Of a stretch of 64,000 bases of DNA, positions 52,267 to 60,995 are shown one piece after another. The DNA is taken from positions 62,001-126,000 of the forward strand of contig JAEWIF010000041.1 of assembly GCA_023387335.1 (NCBI GenBank). Reading direction: 5' to 3'. Position 1 is the first letter of the stretch, and the number at the start of each line of letters is the position of its first letter. The notes beneath the pieces were generated by a model. That model ran no database searches. It worked only from the letters and a program-made list of their open reading frames with translations, and was not told the DNA's origin. Position numbers and translations under genes: made by a program. The DNA is from Pseudomonadota bacterium. GTDB lineage: Bacteria > Pseudomonadota > Gammaproteobacteria > Burkholderiales > Burkholderiaceae_C.

Positions 52267-53976
52267 GTGCAGGCCCGAGTCATTCCCATCGTCGCGGGCG
52301 GCGAAGTACAGCGCGAGCGCAAGCGCGGCGGCCCGAAAGGCCGTCGCGCGGGCGCGGCCGCGGTCGCCCAAGTGCGCGAGACGCTGGGCGATGCGCCCCG
52401 CCGCCGCGACCTGCTGATCGAGCACCTGCACAAGCTGCAGGACCGGTTCGGCCATCTCTCGGCGGAGCACCTGGCCGCCCTGGCCGAAGAGATGCGCATG
52501 GCGCAGAGCGAGGTCTTCGAGGTCGCCTCGTTCTATCACCACTTCGACATCGTCAAGGAAGGCGGCGAGGCTCCCGCGGCACTCACGGTGCGCGTGTGCG
52601 ACGGCCTGTCGTGCGAAATGGCCGGCGCGCAGAAGCTGCTCGACAGGCTGCCGGCGCTGCTGGGCGCCAACGTCCGCGTGATCCCCGCTCCGTGCATCGG
52701 CCGCTGCGAGCAGGCGCCCGCCGCCGTGGTCGGGCAGAACCCCGTGCCTTGCGCCACCACCGAGAAGGTCGTGAGCTCGGTGCGCCTGGGCGCCACGAAG
52801 CACGAGCCCGAGGGCTACATCGGCCTGTCGCAGTACCGCGCTTCGGGCGGCTACCGCGTGCTCGAGGACTGCCTCTCGGGCAAGCGCAAGGTCGACGACG
52901 TCATCGCGACGCTGGAATCGTCGGGCCTGCGCGGCCTGGGCGGCGCGGGCTTCCCCGCCGGCCGCAAGTGGAAGATCGTGCGTGCGGAGCCCGCTCCGCG
53001 CCTGATGGCGGTGAACATCGACGAAGGCGAACCCGGCACCTTCAAGGACCGGGTGTACCTGGAGCGCGACCCGCACCGCTTCCTGGAAGGCATGCTGGTC
53101 GCCGCGTGGGCGGTCGGCATCGACGCGATCTACATCTACCTGCGCGACGAGTACCACGGCTGCCGCGCGCTGCTGCAGCAGGAGCTCGACCGCCTGCAGG
53201 CCGATCCGCCTTCGGCCGGCCTGCCGAGGATAGAGCTGCGCCGCGGCGCCGGCGCGTACATCTGCGGCGAAGAGTCCGCGATGATCGAATCGATCGAGGG
53301 CAAGCGCGGCATGCCGCGGCTGCGCCCGCCGTACGTGGCTCAGGTGGGCCTGTTCGGCCGGCCCACGCTGGAGCACAACTTCGAAACCCTGTACTGGGTG
53401 CGCGAGCTGCTGGAGCACGGCGCCGAGTGGTTCTCTTCGCAGGGTGCCAACGGCCGCAAGGGCCTGCGCTCGTTCTCGGTGTCCGGACGCGTGAAGGACC
53501 CCGGCGTGAAACTCGCGCCCGCCGGCATCACCATCCAGGAACTGATCGACGAGCATTGCGGCGGCATGCTGGACGGGCACCGCTTCTATGGCTACCTGCC
53601 GGGCGGCGCCTCGGGCGGCATCCTGCCCGCGACGATGAACGACATCCCGCTGGACTTCGACACGCTGCAGCCCTACGGCTGCTTCATCGGCTCCGCGGCC
53701 GTCGTCGTGCTGTCGCACCAGGACCGGGCCACCGACGCGGCGCGCAACCTCATGCGCTTCTTCCGCGAGGAATCGTGCGGCCAGTGCACGCCTTGCCGCG
53801 CCGGCACCGCCAAGGCGCTGGCGATCATCGAGCAGCCGAAGTGGGACCTGCCCCTGCTGGACGAGCTGTCGCGCGTGATGCGCGACGCCTCGATCTGCGG
53901 CCTGGGGCAGGCCGCGCCGAATCCGGTGGATTGCGTCGTGAAGTACTTCCCGCAGGAACTGGGAGACACCAAATGA
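52267..53976 (+). CDS. NAD-linked formate dehydrogenase beta subunit (NuoE-NuoF fusion)
   Basis: This 569-residue flavoprotein fuses two complex I-like modules. The NuoE-like part (to about residue 170) has 2Fe-2S ligands in RVCDGLSCEMAG and APCIGRCEQAP. The NuoF-like part has GLGGAGFPAGRKWK for FMN, GAGAYICGEESAMIESIEG for NADH and FMN, and ESCGQCTPCRAGT for a 4Fe-4S cluster. This fusion is the arrangement of the two-subunit formate dehydrogenases such as FDH1 of Methylorubrum extorquens, not the FdsGBA type with a separate gamma subunit. The GTG start at 52267 is six bases after the synthetase stop. It passes electrons from the alpha subunit to NAD+. Confidence 0.92.
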   Translation: MQARVIPIVAGGEVQRERKRGGPKGRRAGAAAVAQVRETLGDAPRRRDLLIEHLHKLQDRFGHLSAEHLAALAEEMRMAQSEVFEVASFYHHFDIVKEGGEAPAALTVRVCDGLSCEMAGAQKLLDRLPALLGANVRVIPAPCIGRCEQAPAAVVGQNPVPCATTEKVVSSVRLGATKHEPEGYIGLSQYRASGGYRVLEDCLSGKRKVDDVIATLESSGLRGLGGAGFPAGRKWKIVRAEPAPRLMAVNIDEGEPGTFKDRVYLERDPHRFLEGMLVAAWAVGIDAIYIYLRDEYHGCRALLQQELDRLQADPPSAGLPRIELRRGAGAYICGEESAMIESIEGKRGMPRLRPPYVAQVGLFGRPTLEHNFETLYWVRELLEHGAEWFSSQGANGRKGLRSFSVSGRVKDPGVKLAPAGITIQELIDEHCGGMLDGHRFYGYLPGGASGGILPATMNDIPLDFDTLQPYGCFIGSAAVVVLSHQDRATDAARNLMRFFREESCGQCTPCRAGTAKALAIIEQPKWDLPLLDELSRVMRDASICGLGQAAPNPVDCVVKYFPQELGDTK

Positions 53977-56807
53977 ATGCCGTCACCCGCGCGGAACTGG
54001 CGCAGGTCGAGGCGCCGACCGTGACCTTCAAGCTCGACGGCCGCGAAGTCACCGCGCCCGCGAACCGCACCCTCATCGAGATCGCCGACGAGATGGGCGT
54101 GTCCATCCCGCGGCTTTGCTACAAGCCCGGCCTGGACAAGGCGGGCAACTGCCGCTCGTGCATGGTGGAGGTCAAGGGCGAGCGCACGCTGGCCGCCAGC
54201 TGCTGCCGCTATCCCTCCAACGGCATGGAAGTGAGCACCACCAGCGAGCGCGCCGTGTCCTCGCAGAAGATGGTGCTGGAGCTGCTGCTCACCGACATGC
54301 CCGAGCGCGAGTACACGCGCAACAACGAGCTCGACCAGTGGGCCGACAAGCTGGGCGTGGGCAAGCCGCGCTTCGCGCAGCGCGGGCAGGTGGCGGCCGA
54401 CGTCTCGCATCCGGCCATCGCCGTGAACCTGGACGCGTGCATCCAGTGCACCCGGTGCCTGCGCGCCTGCCGCGACGAGCAGGTCAACGACGTCATCGGC
54501 CTGGCCTGGCGCGGCGAGCACGAGAAGATCGTGTTCGACATGGACGACCCGATGGGCGTGTCCACCTGCGTCGCCTGTGGCGAATGCGTGCAGGCCTGTC
54601 CCACCGGCGCGCTGATGCCCGCGCGCGATGTCGCGCTGCAGGTGCCCGACAAGCAGGTGCCCTCGGTCTGCCCTTACTGCGGCGTCGGCTGCCAGCTCAC
54701 CTACAACGTCAAGGACAACAAGATCCTCTACGTGGAAGGCCGCGACGGGCCGGCGAACCACAACCGCCTGTGCGTCAAGGGCCGATACGGCTTCGACTAC
54801 GCGCACCATCCGCAGCGCCTGACGGTCCCGCTGATCCGGCGCGCCGGCGTTCCGAAGGACCCGTCCGCCAACCTCGATCCCGAGCGCGTGATGGAGTTCT
54901 TCCGCGAGGCCAGCTGGGAGGAGGCGCTCGAACTCGCGGGCGGCAAGCTTCGGCAACTGCGTGACCAGCACGGTCCCGGGTCGCTCGCCGGCTTCGGTTC
55001 GGCCAAGGGCAGCAACGAAGAGGCCTACCTGTTCCAGAAGCTGGTGCGCACGGGGTTCGGCAGCAACAACGTCGACCACTGCACGCGCCTGTGCCACGCA
55101 TCGTCGGTCGTCGCGCTGCTGGAAGGCATCGGCTCCGGCGCGGTGTCCAACCCGGTGATGGACGTGGCGAAGGCCGACGTGGTCGTCCTCATCGGCGCCA
55201 ACCCGACGGTCAACCATCCGGTCGCGGCCACCTGGATGAAGAACGCCGTCAAGAACGGCACGAAACTCATCCTCATGGATCCGCGCAAGTCGGACCTGGC
55301 GCGCCACGCGCACCGCCACCTGCAGTTCAAGCCCGACACCGACGTGGCGATGCTCAATGCGCTGATGCACGTCATCGTCCACGAAGGGCTGGTCGACGAG
55401 GCCTTCATCGCCAGCCGCACGATCGGCTACGACGACCTGAAGAAGAACGTCGAGGGCTACAGCCCCGAGGCGATGGCGCCGGTCTGCGGCATCGACGCCG
55501 AGACGCTGCGCTACGTCGCTCGCCTGTACGCGCAGTCGAAGGGCTCGATGATCCTGTGGGGCATGGGCGTGTCGCAGCACGTGCACGGCACGGACAACGC
55601 GCGCTGCCTCATCGCGCTGGCGCTGATGACGGGCCAGATCGGCCGCCCCGGCACCGGCCTGCATCCGCTGCGCGGCCAGAACAACGTGCAAGGCGCTTCG
55701 GACGCGGGCCTCATTCCGATGATGTATCCCGACTACCAGCGCGTCGACGCGCCCGGCGTGCGCGAGCGCTTCGAGCAGGCCTGGGGCCTGGCGTCGGGCA
55801 CGCTGGACACCCGGCCCGGCCTGACGGTCGTGGAAGTCATGGACGCCATCCAGGCCGGCAAGGTGCGCGGCATGTACATCATGGGCGAGAACCCCGCGAT
55901 GTCGGACCCGGACGCCAACCACGCGCGCGAGTCGCTCGCCGCGCTGGACCACCTGGTGGTGCAGGACATCTTCTTCACCGAGACCGCCTACCTGGCCGAC
56001 GTCATCCTGCCGGCCAGCGCGTTCCCGGAAAAGACGGGCACGTTCACCAACACCGACCGCATGGTGCAGCTCGGCCGCCAGGCCATCGATCCGCCCGGCG
56101 ACGCCCGCCAGGACCTGTGGATCATCCAGGAGCTCGCGCGCCGCGTCGGCCTCGACTGGAACTACTCGCACGTGCGCGAGGTGTTCGACGAGATGCGCGG
56201 CACCATGCCCAGCATCGGCGGCATCACCTGGGACCGGCTCGAGCGCGAGCACTCCGTCACCTACCCCTGCCGCAACGAAGGGGACGAGGGGCAGCCGGTC
56301 GTCTTCATCGAGGAATTCCCCCGCCCGGACGGCCGCGGCCGCTTCGTGCCCGCCGACATCATCCCCGCCGACGAGAAACCCGATGCCGAGTACCCGGTGG
56401 TGCTCATCACCGGCCGCCAGCTCGAACACTGGCACACCGGCAGCATGACGCGGCGCGCCAGCATGCTCGATGCCATCGAGCCCGATCCGGTGGCGCTGGT
56501 ACATCCGCTGGACCTCGATGCGCTCGGCTGCAAGCCGGGCGACGTCATCACGATCCAGTCGCGTCGCGGCAGCGTGAGCCTGTACGCGCGCGCGGACGAC
56601 AGTTCGCCCCGCGGCGCGGTGTTCGTGCCGTTCTGCTACTACGAAGCGGCGGCGAACAAGCTGACGAACCCGGCGCTGGATCCGTTCGCGAAGATCCCCG
56701 AGTTCAAGTACTGCGCCGTGCGCGTGGTGCCCGGTGGTCCTGATCCGCTGCAGACCAGCTTCGGCGGCGGGCAGGCGCTCGCGAAGCACCTCACGCCGGG
56801 AAGCTGA
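53973..56807 (+). CDS. fdhF: Formate dehydrogenase catalytic alpha subunit (Mo/W enzyme)
   Basis: This 944-residue subunit oxidises formate to CO2. It has an N-terminal 2Fe-2S domain (PRLCYKPGLDKAGNCRSCM), a histidine-plus-cysteine cluster region, and ferredoxin-type 4Fe-4S motifs (CIQCTRCLRACRDEQ, CVACGECVQACPTGAL). The bis-MGD catalytic domain follows, starting with VCPYCGVGCQLTYNV. The metal-ligating residue is a cysteine, in CTRLCHASSVVALLEG, not selenocysteine. The family end motif PVVLITGRQLEHWHTG is present. It overlaps the beta subunit by ATGA. The FDH1-like type can use tungsten or molybdenum; which one is not evident here. It removes the formate made by Frc and supplies NADH. Confidence 0.95.
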   Translation: MNAVTRAELAQVEAPTVTFKLDGREVTAPANRTLIEIADEMGVSIPRLCYKPGLDKAGNCRSCMVEVKGERTLAASCCRYPSNGMEVSTTSERAVSSQKMVLELLLTDMPEREYTRNNELDQWADKLGVGKPRFAQRGQVAADVSHPAIAVNLDACIQCTRCLRACRDEQVNDVIGLAWRGEHEKIVFDMDDPMGVSTCVACGECVQACPTGALMPARDVALQVPDKQVPSVCPYCGVGCQLTYNVKDNKILYVEGRDGPANHNRLCVKGRYGFDYAHHPQRLTVPLIRRAGVPKDPSANLDPERVMEFFREASWEEALELAGGKLRQLRDQHGPGSLAGFGSAKGSNEEAYLFQKLVRTGFGSNNVDHCTRLCHASSVVALLEGIGSGAVSNPVMDVAKADVVVLIGANPTVNHPVAATWMKNAVKNGTKLILMDPRKSDLARHAHRHLQFKPDTDVAMLNALMHVIVHEGLVDEAFIASRTIGYDDLKKNVEGYSPEAMAPVCGIDAETLRYVARLYAQSKGSMILWGMGVSQHVHGTDNARCLIALALMTGQIGRPGTGLHPLRGQNNVQGASDAGLIPMMYPDYQRVDAPGVRERFEQAWGLASGTLDTRPGLTVVEVMDAIQAGKVRGMYIMGENPAMSDPDANHARESLAALDHLVVQDIFFTETAYLADVILPASAFPEKTGTFTNTDRMVQLGRQAIDPPGDARQDLWIIQELARRVGLDWNYSHVREVFDEMRGTMPSIGGITWDRLEREHSVTYPCRNEGDEGQPVVFIEEFPRPDGRGRFVPADIIPADEKPDAEYPVVLITGRQLEHWHTGSMTRRASMLDAIEPDPVALVHPLDLDALGCKPGDVITIQSRRGSVSLYARADDSSPRGAVFVPFCYYEAAANKLTNPALDPFAKIPEFKYCAVRVVPGGPDPLQTSFGGGQALAKHLTPGS

Positions 56808-57740
56808 TCACCCGGGCCGGCGCAACGTCCACAACGCGGCGCCGATCAGCGCGACGCCCGCCATCTGCAGCGGGCTGAGCGCCCGGCCATACACCGCCCA
56901 GTCCACCAGCACCGCCGTCGCCGGGTAGACGAACTGCAGCACGGCGATGCGTCCGGTCGCCAGCCGGGCCATGCCGGCGTAGAGCACGACGTAGGCCAGG
57001 CCCGTGTGCAGCACGCCCAGCCCGGCCAGCCAGGCCCACGCCGTTCCCCACGCGGGCAAGCCATGCGCCAAGGGCCAGGCCGCCAATGCGACCGTGCCCA
57101 CGGCGCACTGGCCCGCGGAAAGGGCGAATGGCCCGGCACGCTGCGATTCGGTCTTGCCGATCAGGCTCGCGCCCGCATAGAGCACGGATCCCCCAAGGCT
57201 CAGCGCGAGGCCGAGCAGGTAGCCGCTGCGCTCCGCCCACCAGGCCCTGTCGTGGTCGGCCACGCCGCTGGCCAGCACCAGCCCCACGAGCGCCGCGCCG
57301 GTCGCGATCCATTGCGCGCGCGTGACGCGCTCGCGCAGGAGCCCCGCGCCCATCGCGAGCAGCCAGAACGGCTGCAGGTGGAAGACGACCGTGGACACGG
57401 CGATGGAGCAGAGCGGGATGGCCGCGAAGAACAGGCCCCAGCTCGCGATCATCAGCACGCCCGCGCCGGCCACGGCCGCGAGCCCGCGGCCGCGCAGGCC
57501 GGTGAGCTCGCGCAGGCGACCGGTCGCGGCGCCCCAGGCCAGCAAGGCCGCCAGCCCGAACACGCAGCGGAACCACACGGTGGTTGCCGGATCCTGCCCC
57601 GCCTCCTCGACGAACACGCCCACCGTGCCGAGCAGGAGGCCGCCGCCCACCATCAGGGCCTGGCCTTCGCGCATGCGCCGCGGCGAGGCGGCGTCCATCA
57701 ACGATCCGGCGAGGGGGAGAACGGAAAGGCGCGAGGACAT
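56808..57740 (-). CDS. EamA/RhaT family transporter
   Basis: This 310-residue protein has ten predicted membrane helices in two EamA repeats. The first repeat has FRCVFGLAALLAWG and the second LGLALSLGGSVLYAGASLIG. Such drug/metabolite transporters export amino acids or other small molecules. The start ATG at 57740 is chosen from several in-frame starts because it lies before the first helix; a longer form would overlap the divergent LysR gene. Its stop touches the formate dehydrogenase stop on the other strand. The LysR at 57832 is divergent and may regulate it. Confidence 0.87.
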   Translation of the reverse strand: MSSRLSVLPLAGSLMDAASPRRMREGQALMVGGGLLLGTVGVFVEEAGQDPATTVWFRCVFGLAALLAWGAATGRLRELTGLRGRGLAAVAGAGVLMIASWGLFFAAIPLCSIAVSTVVFHLQPFWLLAMGAGLLRERVTRAQWIATGAALVGLVLASGVADHDRAWWAERSGYLLGLALSLGGSVLYAGASLIGKTESQRAGPFALSAGQCAVGTVALAAWPLAHGLPAWGTAWAWLAGLGVLHTGLAYVVLYAGMARLATGRIAVLQFVYPATAVLVDWAVYGRALSPLQMAGVALIGAALWTLRRPG

Positions 57741-57831
57741 GCCGGCAAGTGTGGAGGCGACGCGGCGACCCGTAAAACGAATCCTTCGGCAACTTACCAT
57801 CGCGAAATCGAATACCTGAAGGAAGTCCGCC

Positions 57832-58701
57832 ATGCCCTCCACCGACCTCCAGCTCGACTGGCTGCGCGCCTTCGTCGCCGCGGTCGACGCGGGTTCGTTG
57901 ACGGCCGCGGGCCGGCAGGTGCACCGCTCGCAGTCGGCGCTGAGCATGCAGATCGCCAAGCTGGAGCAGGCCGTGGGCCGGCCCGTGCTGGTGCGCACGC
58001 CGCGGCGGATGGACGTGACGCCGGCCGGGCAGGAACTGCTGGAACACGCGCGCCGCCTCGTCGCCCTCCATGACGAGGCCGTGCAGGCGATGGGCCGCCA
58101 GGTGATCCGCGGCCGCCTGAGCGTGGGCGTGCCCGAGGACTACGCCGTGCCTTACCTCGCGCCCGTGTTGCGCGACTTCGCCAAGCGCCATGCCGGCGTG
58201 GAGCTCACGCTGGTGTGCCAGCAGTCCACCGAGCTGGTGCCGCGCATCCTGAGGGGAGAGGTGGACATCGGCGTGGTGACGCGCGACCGCGCGGGCCGGG
58301 GACAGCCGCTGTTCGACGAGCCGCTCGTGTGGGCCGCGCCTGCCCGCTTCGAGGCCTGGCGGGCGTCGCCCTTGCCGATCGTGGTCTATGAGACCGGCAG
58401 CTCGGCCCGCCGCGCCGCCTTGGGCGCGTTGCGTTCGCGCCGGCAGCCCTTCCGCGTCGTCTGCGAAAGCGCGAGCCCCTCGGGCATGCTGGCGGCGGTG
58501 GAGGCCGGACTCGCGGTCGCGCTCTTCACCCGCTGCAGCGTGCCGGAGGGCTACGAGATCCTGGGCCGCAAGCAGGGCCTGCCGGTCCTGCCTTCGCTGC
58601 CGGTGGTCCTGCTCCGCAGCCGCGCATCGGCCGGCTCTCCGGCCGCGGACGCGATGGAGGAGCAGGTGATGCGCACGCTCGGGCGGCGGTCAGGGGCTTA
58701 G
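57832..58701 (+). CDS. LysR family transcriptional regulator (divergent from EamA)
   Basis: This 289-residue regulator has the helix-turn-helix LRAFVAAVDAGSLTAAGRQVHRSQSALSMQ, quoted here in the parts VAAVDAGSLTAAGRQ and RSQSALSMQ. The effector domain starts near residue 92 (RGRLSVGVPEDYAVPYLAPV). A GAAGGAAG stands before the ATG. Divergent arrangement with the EamA transporter, 91 bases away, suggests control of that gene. Confidence 0.9.
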   Translation: MPSTDLQLDWLRAFVAAVDAGSLTAAGRQVHRSQSALSMQIAKLEQAVGRPVLVRTPRRMDVTPAGQELLEHARRLVALHDEAVQAMGRQVIRGRLSVGVPEDYAVPYLAPVLRDFAKRHAGVELTLVCQQSTELVPRILRGEVDIGVVTRDRAGRGQPLFDEPLVWAAPARFEAWRASPLPIVVYETGSSARRAALGALRSRRQPFRVVCESASPSGMLAAVEAGLAVALFTRCSVPEGYEILGRKQGLPVLPSLPVVLLRSRASAGSPAADAMEEQVMRTLGRRSGA

Positions 58702-60000
58702 CCGCCGCAGGTCGTCGGGGTGCAGCATCACCTCCCGCGCGCTGCGGGCCGTCTCGTACTGCTCCAGCACGGGTCGCAGCTGCGGGCTGCGCGCCAACGC
58801 GTCCCAGAGCGGCGTCAGCGTGCCGGGATCGGGTGATTCGCCTCGCCCCAGCGCGCCTGCATACGCGAGCGAGGCCGGCTGTTGCAACAGCATCGCGCGC
58901 GCCGGTGCGGACAACAGCGGCACTCGCGCCTCCTCGGCCGTGCAGCAATAGACCACCCGCGCCGGCAAGCCGCGCTGCGGTGGCGCGAAGGCGCGCAGCG
59001 AGTCGCCCCGCACACGCACCTCGCGTTCATCGCCGCCGAACACGGGATCGACGCCGTGCGGCACCTGCGCCAGCCGCTCCAGGCCGCGCCGCAGACGGGG
59101 CCAGTCGGAGACGGCGGAGGAGGGCGAGGCCTTGGCTTCGGCGAGCAGCACGAGGTCGAACGCGTCGCTGCCTTCCGCGGCGCGCAGGAGCGCCACGTCC
59201 CACTCGTCCTTCGCGCCGTGGGTGGCGCGCGGCAGGCCGCTGCGCGGACGGAGGCCCCGCGCGACGCGGTGGCGGTCCGATCCGCTTGCATCGAGCCAGG
59301 CCGCGAGGTGCTCGAACGCGCGAACCGTTTCCTGCTCGACCGCCGCCCCCGCGCGTGCGGCCGCGCGGCCTTGCCCGGCGGCTTCCTCGCTGTCCGCGAG
59401 CGGGCCTCGTGCGGCGGCCAAGGCGAGGTAGCGCTGCACGGCGGGGTCGCTCCGGATCGACGACGCCCGTTCGAGCCGGGCGAGAGCGGGCTCCTTGAGA
59501 AGTGCCTCACCTTGCGATGCAAACGCGGTCCCTGCCAGCGCCCGTGCGGACTCGCGCACGGCGGGCCATCCGCCTGATTGCGCCGACGAGTGCAGTCGCG
59601 CAAGGGAATCCGGGATGGCCTGTCCACGCCACTTGCCCGGATGAGCCAACGCGTCGACGACCGCGCGCACGCGACGCTGGTCGGCACCGCCCAGCGCCGC
59701 AAGCTCGAGGTGTTCCGCGACGACGCGCTCCCGGTTCGCCAGCACCATCGCCTGGAAGGATGGATCGCCCGTGGTGCCGTCCAAGGCGCGGGGGACGAGG
59801 GCAGCCAGCGACCGGACGAACAAGTCCGCCAGCGCCGGCCCCTGCTGTCCGCGGCGCAGCGCCTCGATCGCGAACGCCACCGCCACGTCGGGCCCCGCCG
59901 CTTCAGCCGCTGCCGCATCCGCCGGCAACGCCGGCATCCGATAACGCCGCGGCGCAAGCCGGAGGGCTTCGAGCAGCACGTGATCCGCGGAGGAGGACAC
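58690..60000 (-). CDS. Conserved-looking hypothetical protein with PD-(D/E)XK-like motif
   Basis: This 436-residue protein starts at a GTG (60000). The N terminus (HVLLEALRLAPRRYRMPALP) and most of the chain are helical and Ala/Leu/Arg-rich. Around residues 270-310, EWDVALLRAAEG is followed by FDLVLLAEAKASPSS, in which D...E-x-K fits the core of a PD-(D/E)XK nuclease fold. A motif match of this kind is weak without a structure prediction. It overlaps the LysR end by 12 bases. I do not know its family, and no partner gene is obvious. Confidence 0.65.
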   Translation of the reverse strand: MSSSADHVLLEALRLAPRRYRMPALPADAAAAEAAGPDVAVAFAIEALRRGQQGPALADLFVRSLAALVPRALDGTTGDPSFQAMVLANRERVVAEHLELAALGGADQRRVRAVVDALAHPGKWRGQAIPDSLARLHSSAQSGGWPAVRESARALAGTAFASQGEALLKEPALARLERASSIRSDPAVQRYLALAAARGPLADSEEAAGQGRAAARAGAAVEQETVRAFEHLAAWLDASGSDRHRVARGLRPRSGLPRATHGAKDEWDVALLRAAEGSDAFDLVLLAEAKASPSSAVSDWPRLRRGLERLAQVPHGVDPVFGGDEREVRVRGDSLRAFAPPQRGLPARVVYCCTAEEARVPLLSAPARAMLLQQPASLAYAGALGRGESPDPGTLTPLWDALARSPQLRPVLEQYETARSAREVMLHPDDLRRLSP

Positions 60001-60003
60001 GGC

Positions 60004-60897
60004 TCAGCCCGCCGCCGGCAGCCGCTGCTGCAGGAAATCCAGGAAGCACCGGATCCGTCCCGCCAGCTGCGTGTTCCGGTAGTACACCGCATGGATCGGC
60101 TGCCGCACGTCCAGCGTCTCGCGCGCGAGCACCTGCACCAACGTGCCCTGCGCGCGGTCGCCCGCCGTCATGAAATCGGACAGGCACACGATGCCTGCGC
60201 CTTCCAGCGCGAGCCGCCGCAATGTCTCGCCGCTCGACGCCCGAATGGTCGGCGCGACGACCAGGCCGTCGGCCTCCGTTCCCCTCAGCGGCCAGCGGTT
60301 CAGCGCCTCGGGCTGCGTGAAGCCGAGCAGCGAGTGTCCGGCCAGCGCCGCCGCGGTCTTCGGCGGGCCGTGCGTCGCGAGGTAGTCCGGGCTCGCGAGC
60401 ACGCGCAGCCGGCTCGTGCCCAGCGGCCGCGCATGCAGGCTGGAGTCGCGCAGCGCGCCGATGCGGATGGCGACGTCGGTGCGCCGCTCCAGCAGGTCGA
60501 TGTTCAGTTCGTCGGTGTCCAGCTCCAGTTCGATGCGCGGATAGGCGAGGCGGAACTCCGGCACCAGCGGCGCGACCGCGTGCAGCATGAACGGCGTGGC
60601 CGCGTTGACGCGCAGCCGCCCCGCGGGCTGCTGGCGCCGCACGGCCATCTCCTCTTCGGCCGCGTCCAGCGCGCCCAGGATCGAACGCGCCCGCGCGATG
60701 AACACCTTGCCTTCCTCGGTGAGCTCGATGCGGCGTGTGGTGCGCCGCACGAGCGTGGTGTCCAGCTTCTGCTCGAGCCGCCCGAGCGCACGGCTCAGGC
60801 CGGACACGGTCAGGTCCAGCCGCTGCGCCGCGGCCGTGATCGAGCCGCCGTCCACGACGGCCACCAGGGCCTGCAGTTCGTCCAGGGTCGCCTTCAT
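60004..60897 (-). CDS. LysR family transcriptional regulator (divergent from MFS)
   Basis: This 297-residue regulator has the helix-turn-helix LVAVVDGGSITAAAQRLDLTVSGLSRALGRLE, quoted here as VDGGSITAAAQRL and SGLSRALGRLE. The effector domain begins near residue 90 (AGRLRVNAATPFMLHAVAPL). The start is the ATG at 60897; 28 further codons upstream are open but lack a good start. It is divergent from an MFS exporter and aldo/keto reductase, and the gap contains the inverted repeat AGGCTTC/GAAGCCT. It probably controls those two genes. Confidence 0.9.
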   Translation of the reverse strand: MKATLDELQALVAVVDGGSITAAAQRLDLTVSGLSRALGRLEQKLDTTLVRRTTRRIELTEEGKVFIARARSILGALDAAEEEMAVRRQQPAGRLRVNAATPFMLHAVAPLVPEFRLAYPRIELELDTDELNIDLLERRTDVAIRIGALRDSSLHARPLGTSRLRVLASPDYLATHGPPKTAAALAGHSLLGFTQPEALNRWPLRGTEADGLVVAPTIRASSGETLRRLALEGAGIVCLSDFMTAGDRAQGTLVQVLARETLDVRQPIHAVYYRNTQLAGRIRCFLDFLQQRLPAAG

Positions 60898-60948
60898 ACT
60901 GTTGATTCTGGCGCAAGGATCTTTGGCTCGCACACGGCTTTTTCCGCA

Positions 60949-60976
60949 AGGCTTCCGTCCCCAGACTTCGAAGCCT
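60949..60976. promoter_or_regulatory. Inverted repeat in the LysR/MFS intergenic region
   Basis: AGGCTTC (60949-60955) pairs with GAAGCCT (60970-60976), with 14 bases between. It lies 20 bases before the MFS start. The spacing is within what LysR-type proteins can use, so it is a candidate operator. Confidence 0.4.
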
Positions 60977-60995
60977 GACACCGGAGCCCTTTTCC

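Noticed and set aside
50104..53718. Very long minus-strand open frame (over 1200 codons) opposite the synthetase and formate dehydrogenase genes
   Set aside because: It is the shadow expected opposite GC-rich coding sequence; its product is His/Asp/Arg/Leu-rich with no domain, and the plus strand encodes clear enzymes.
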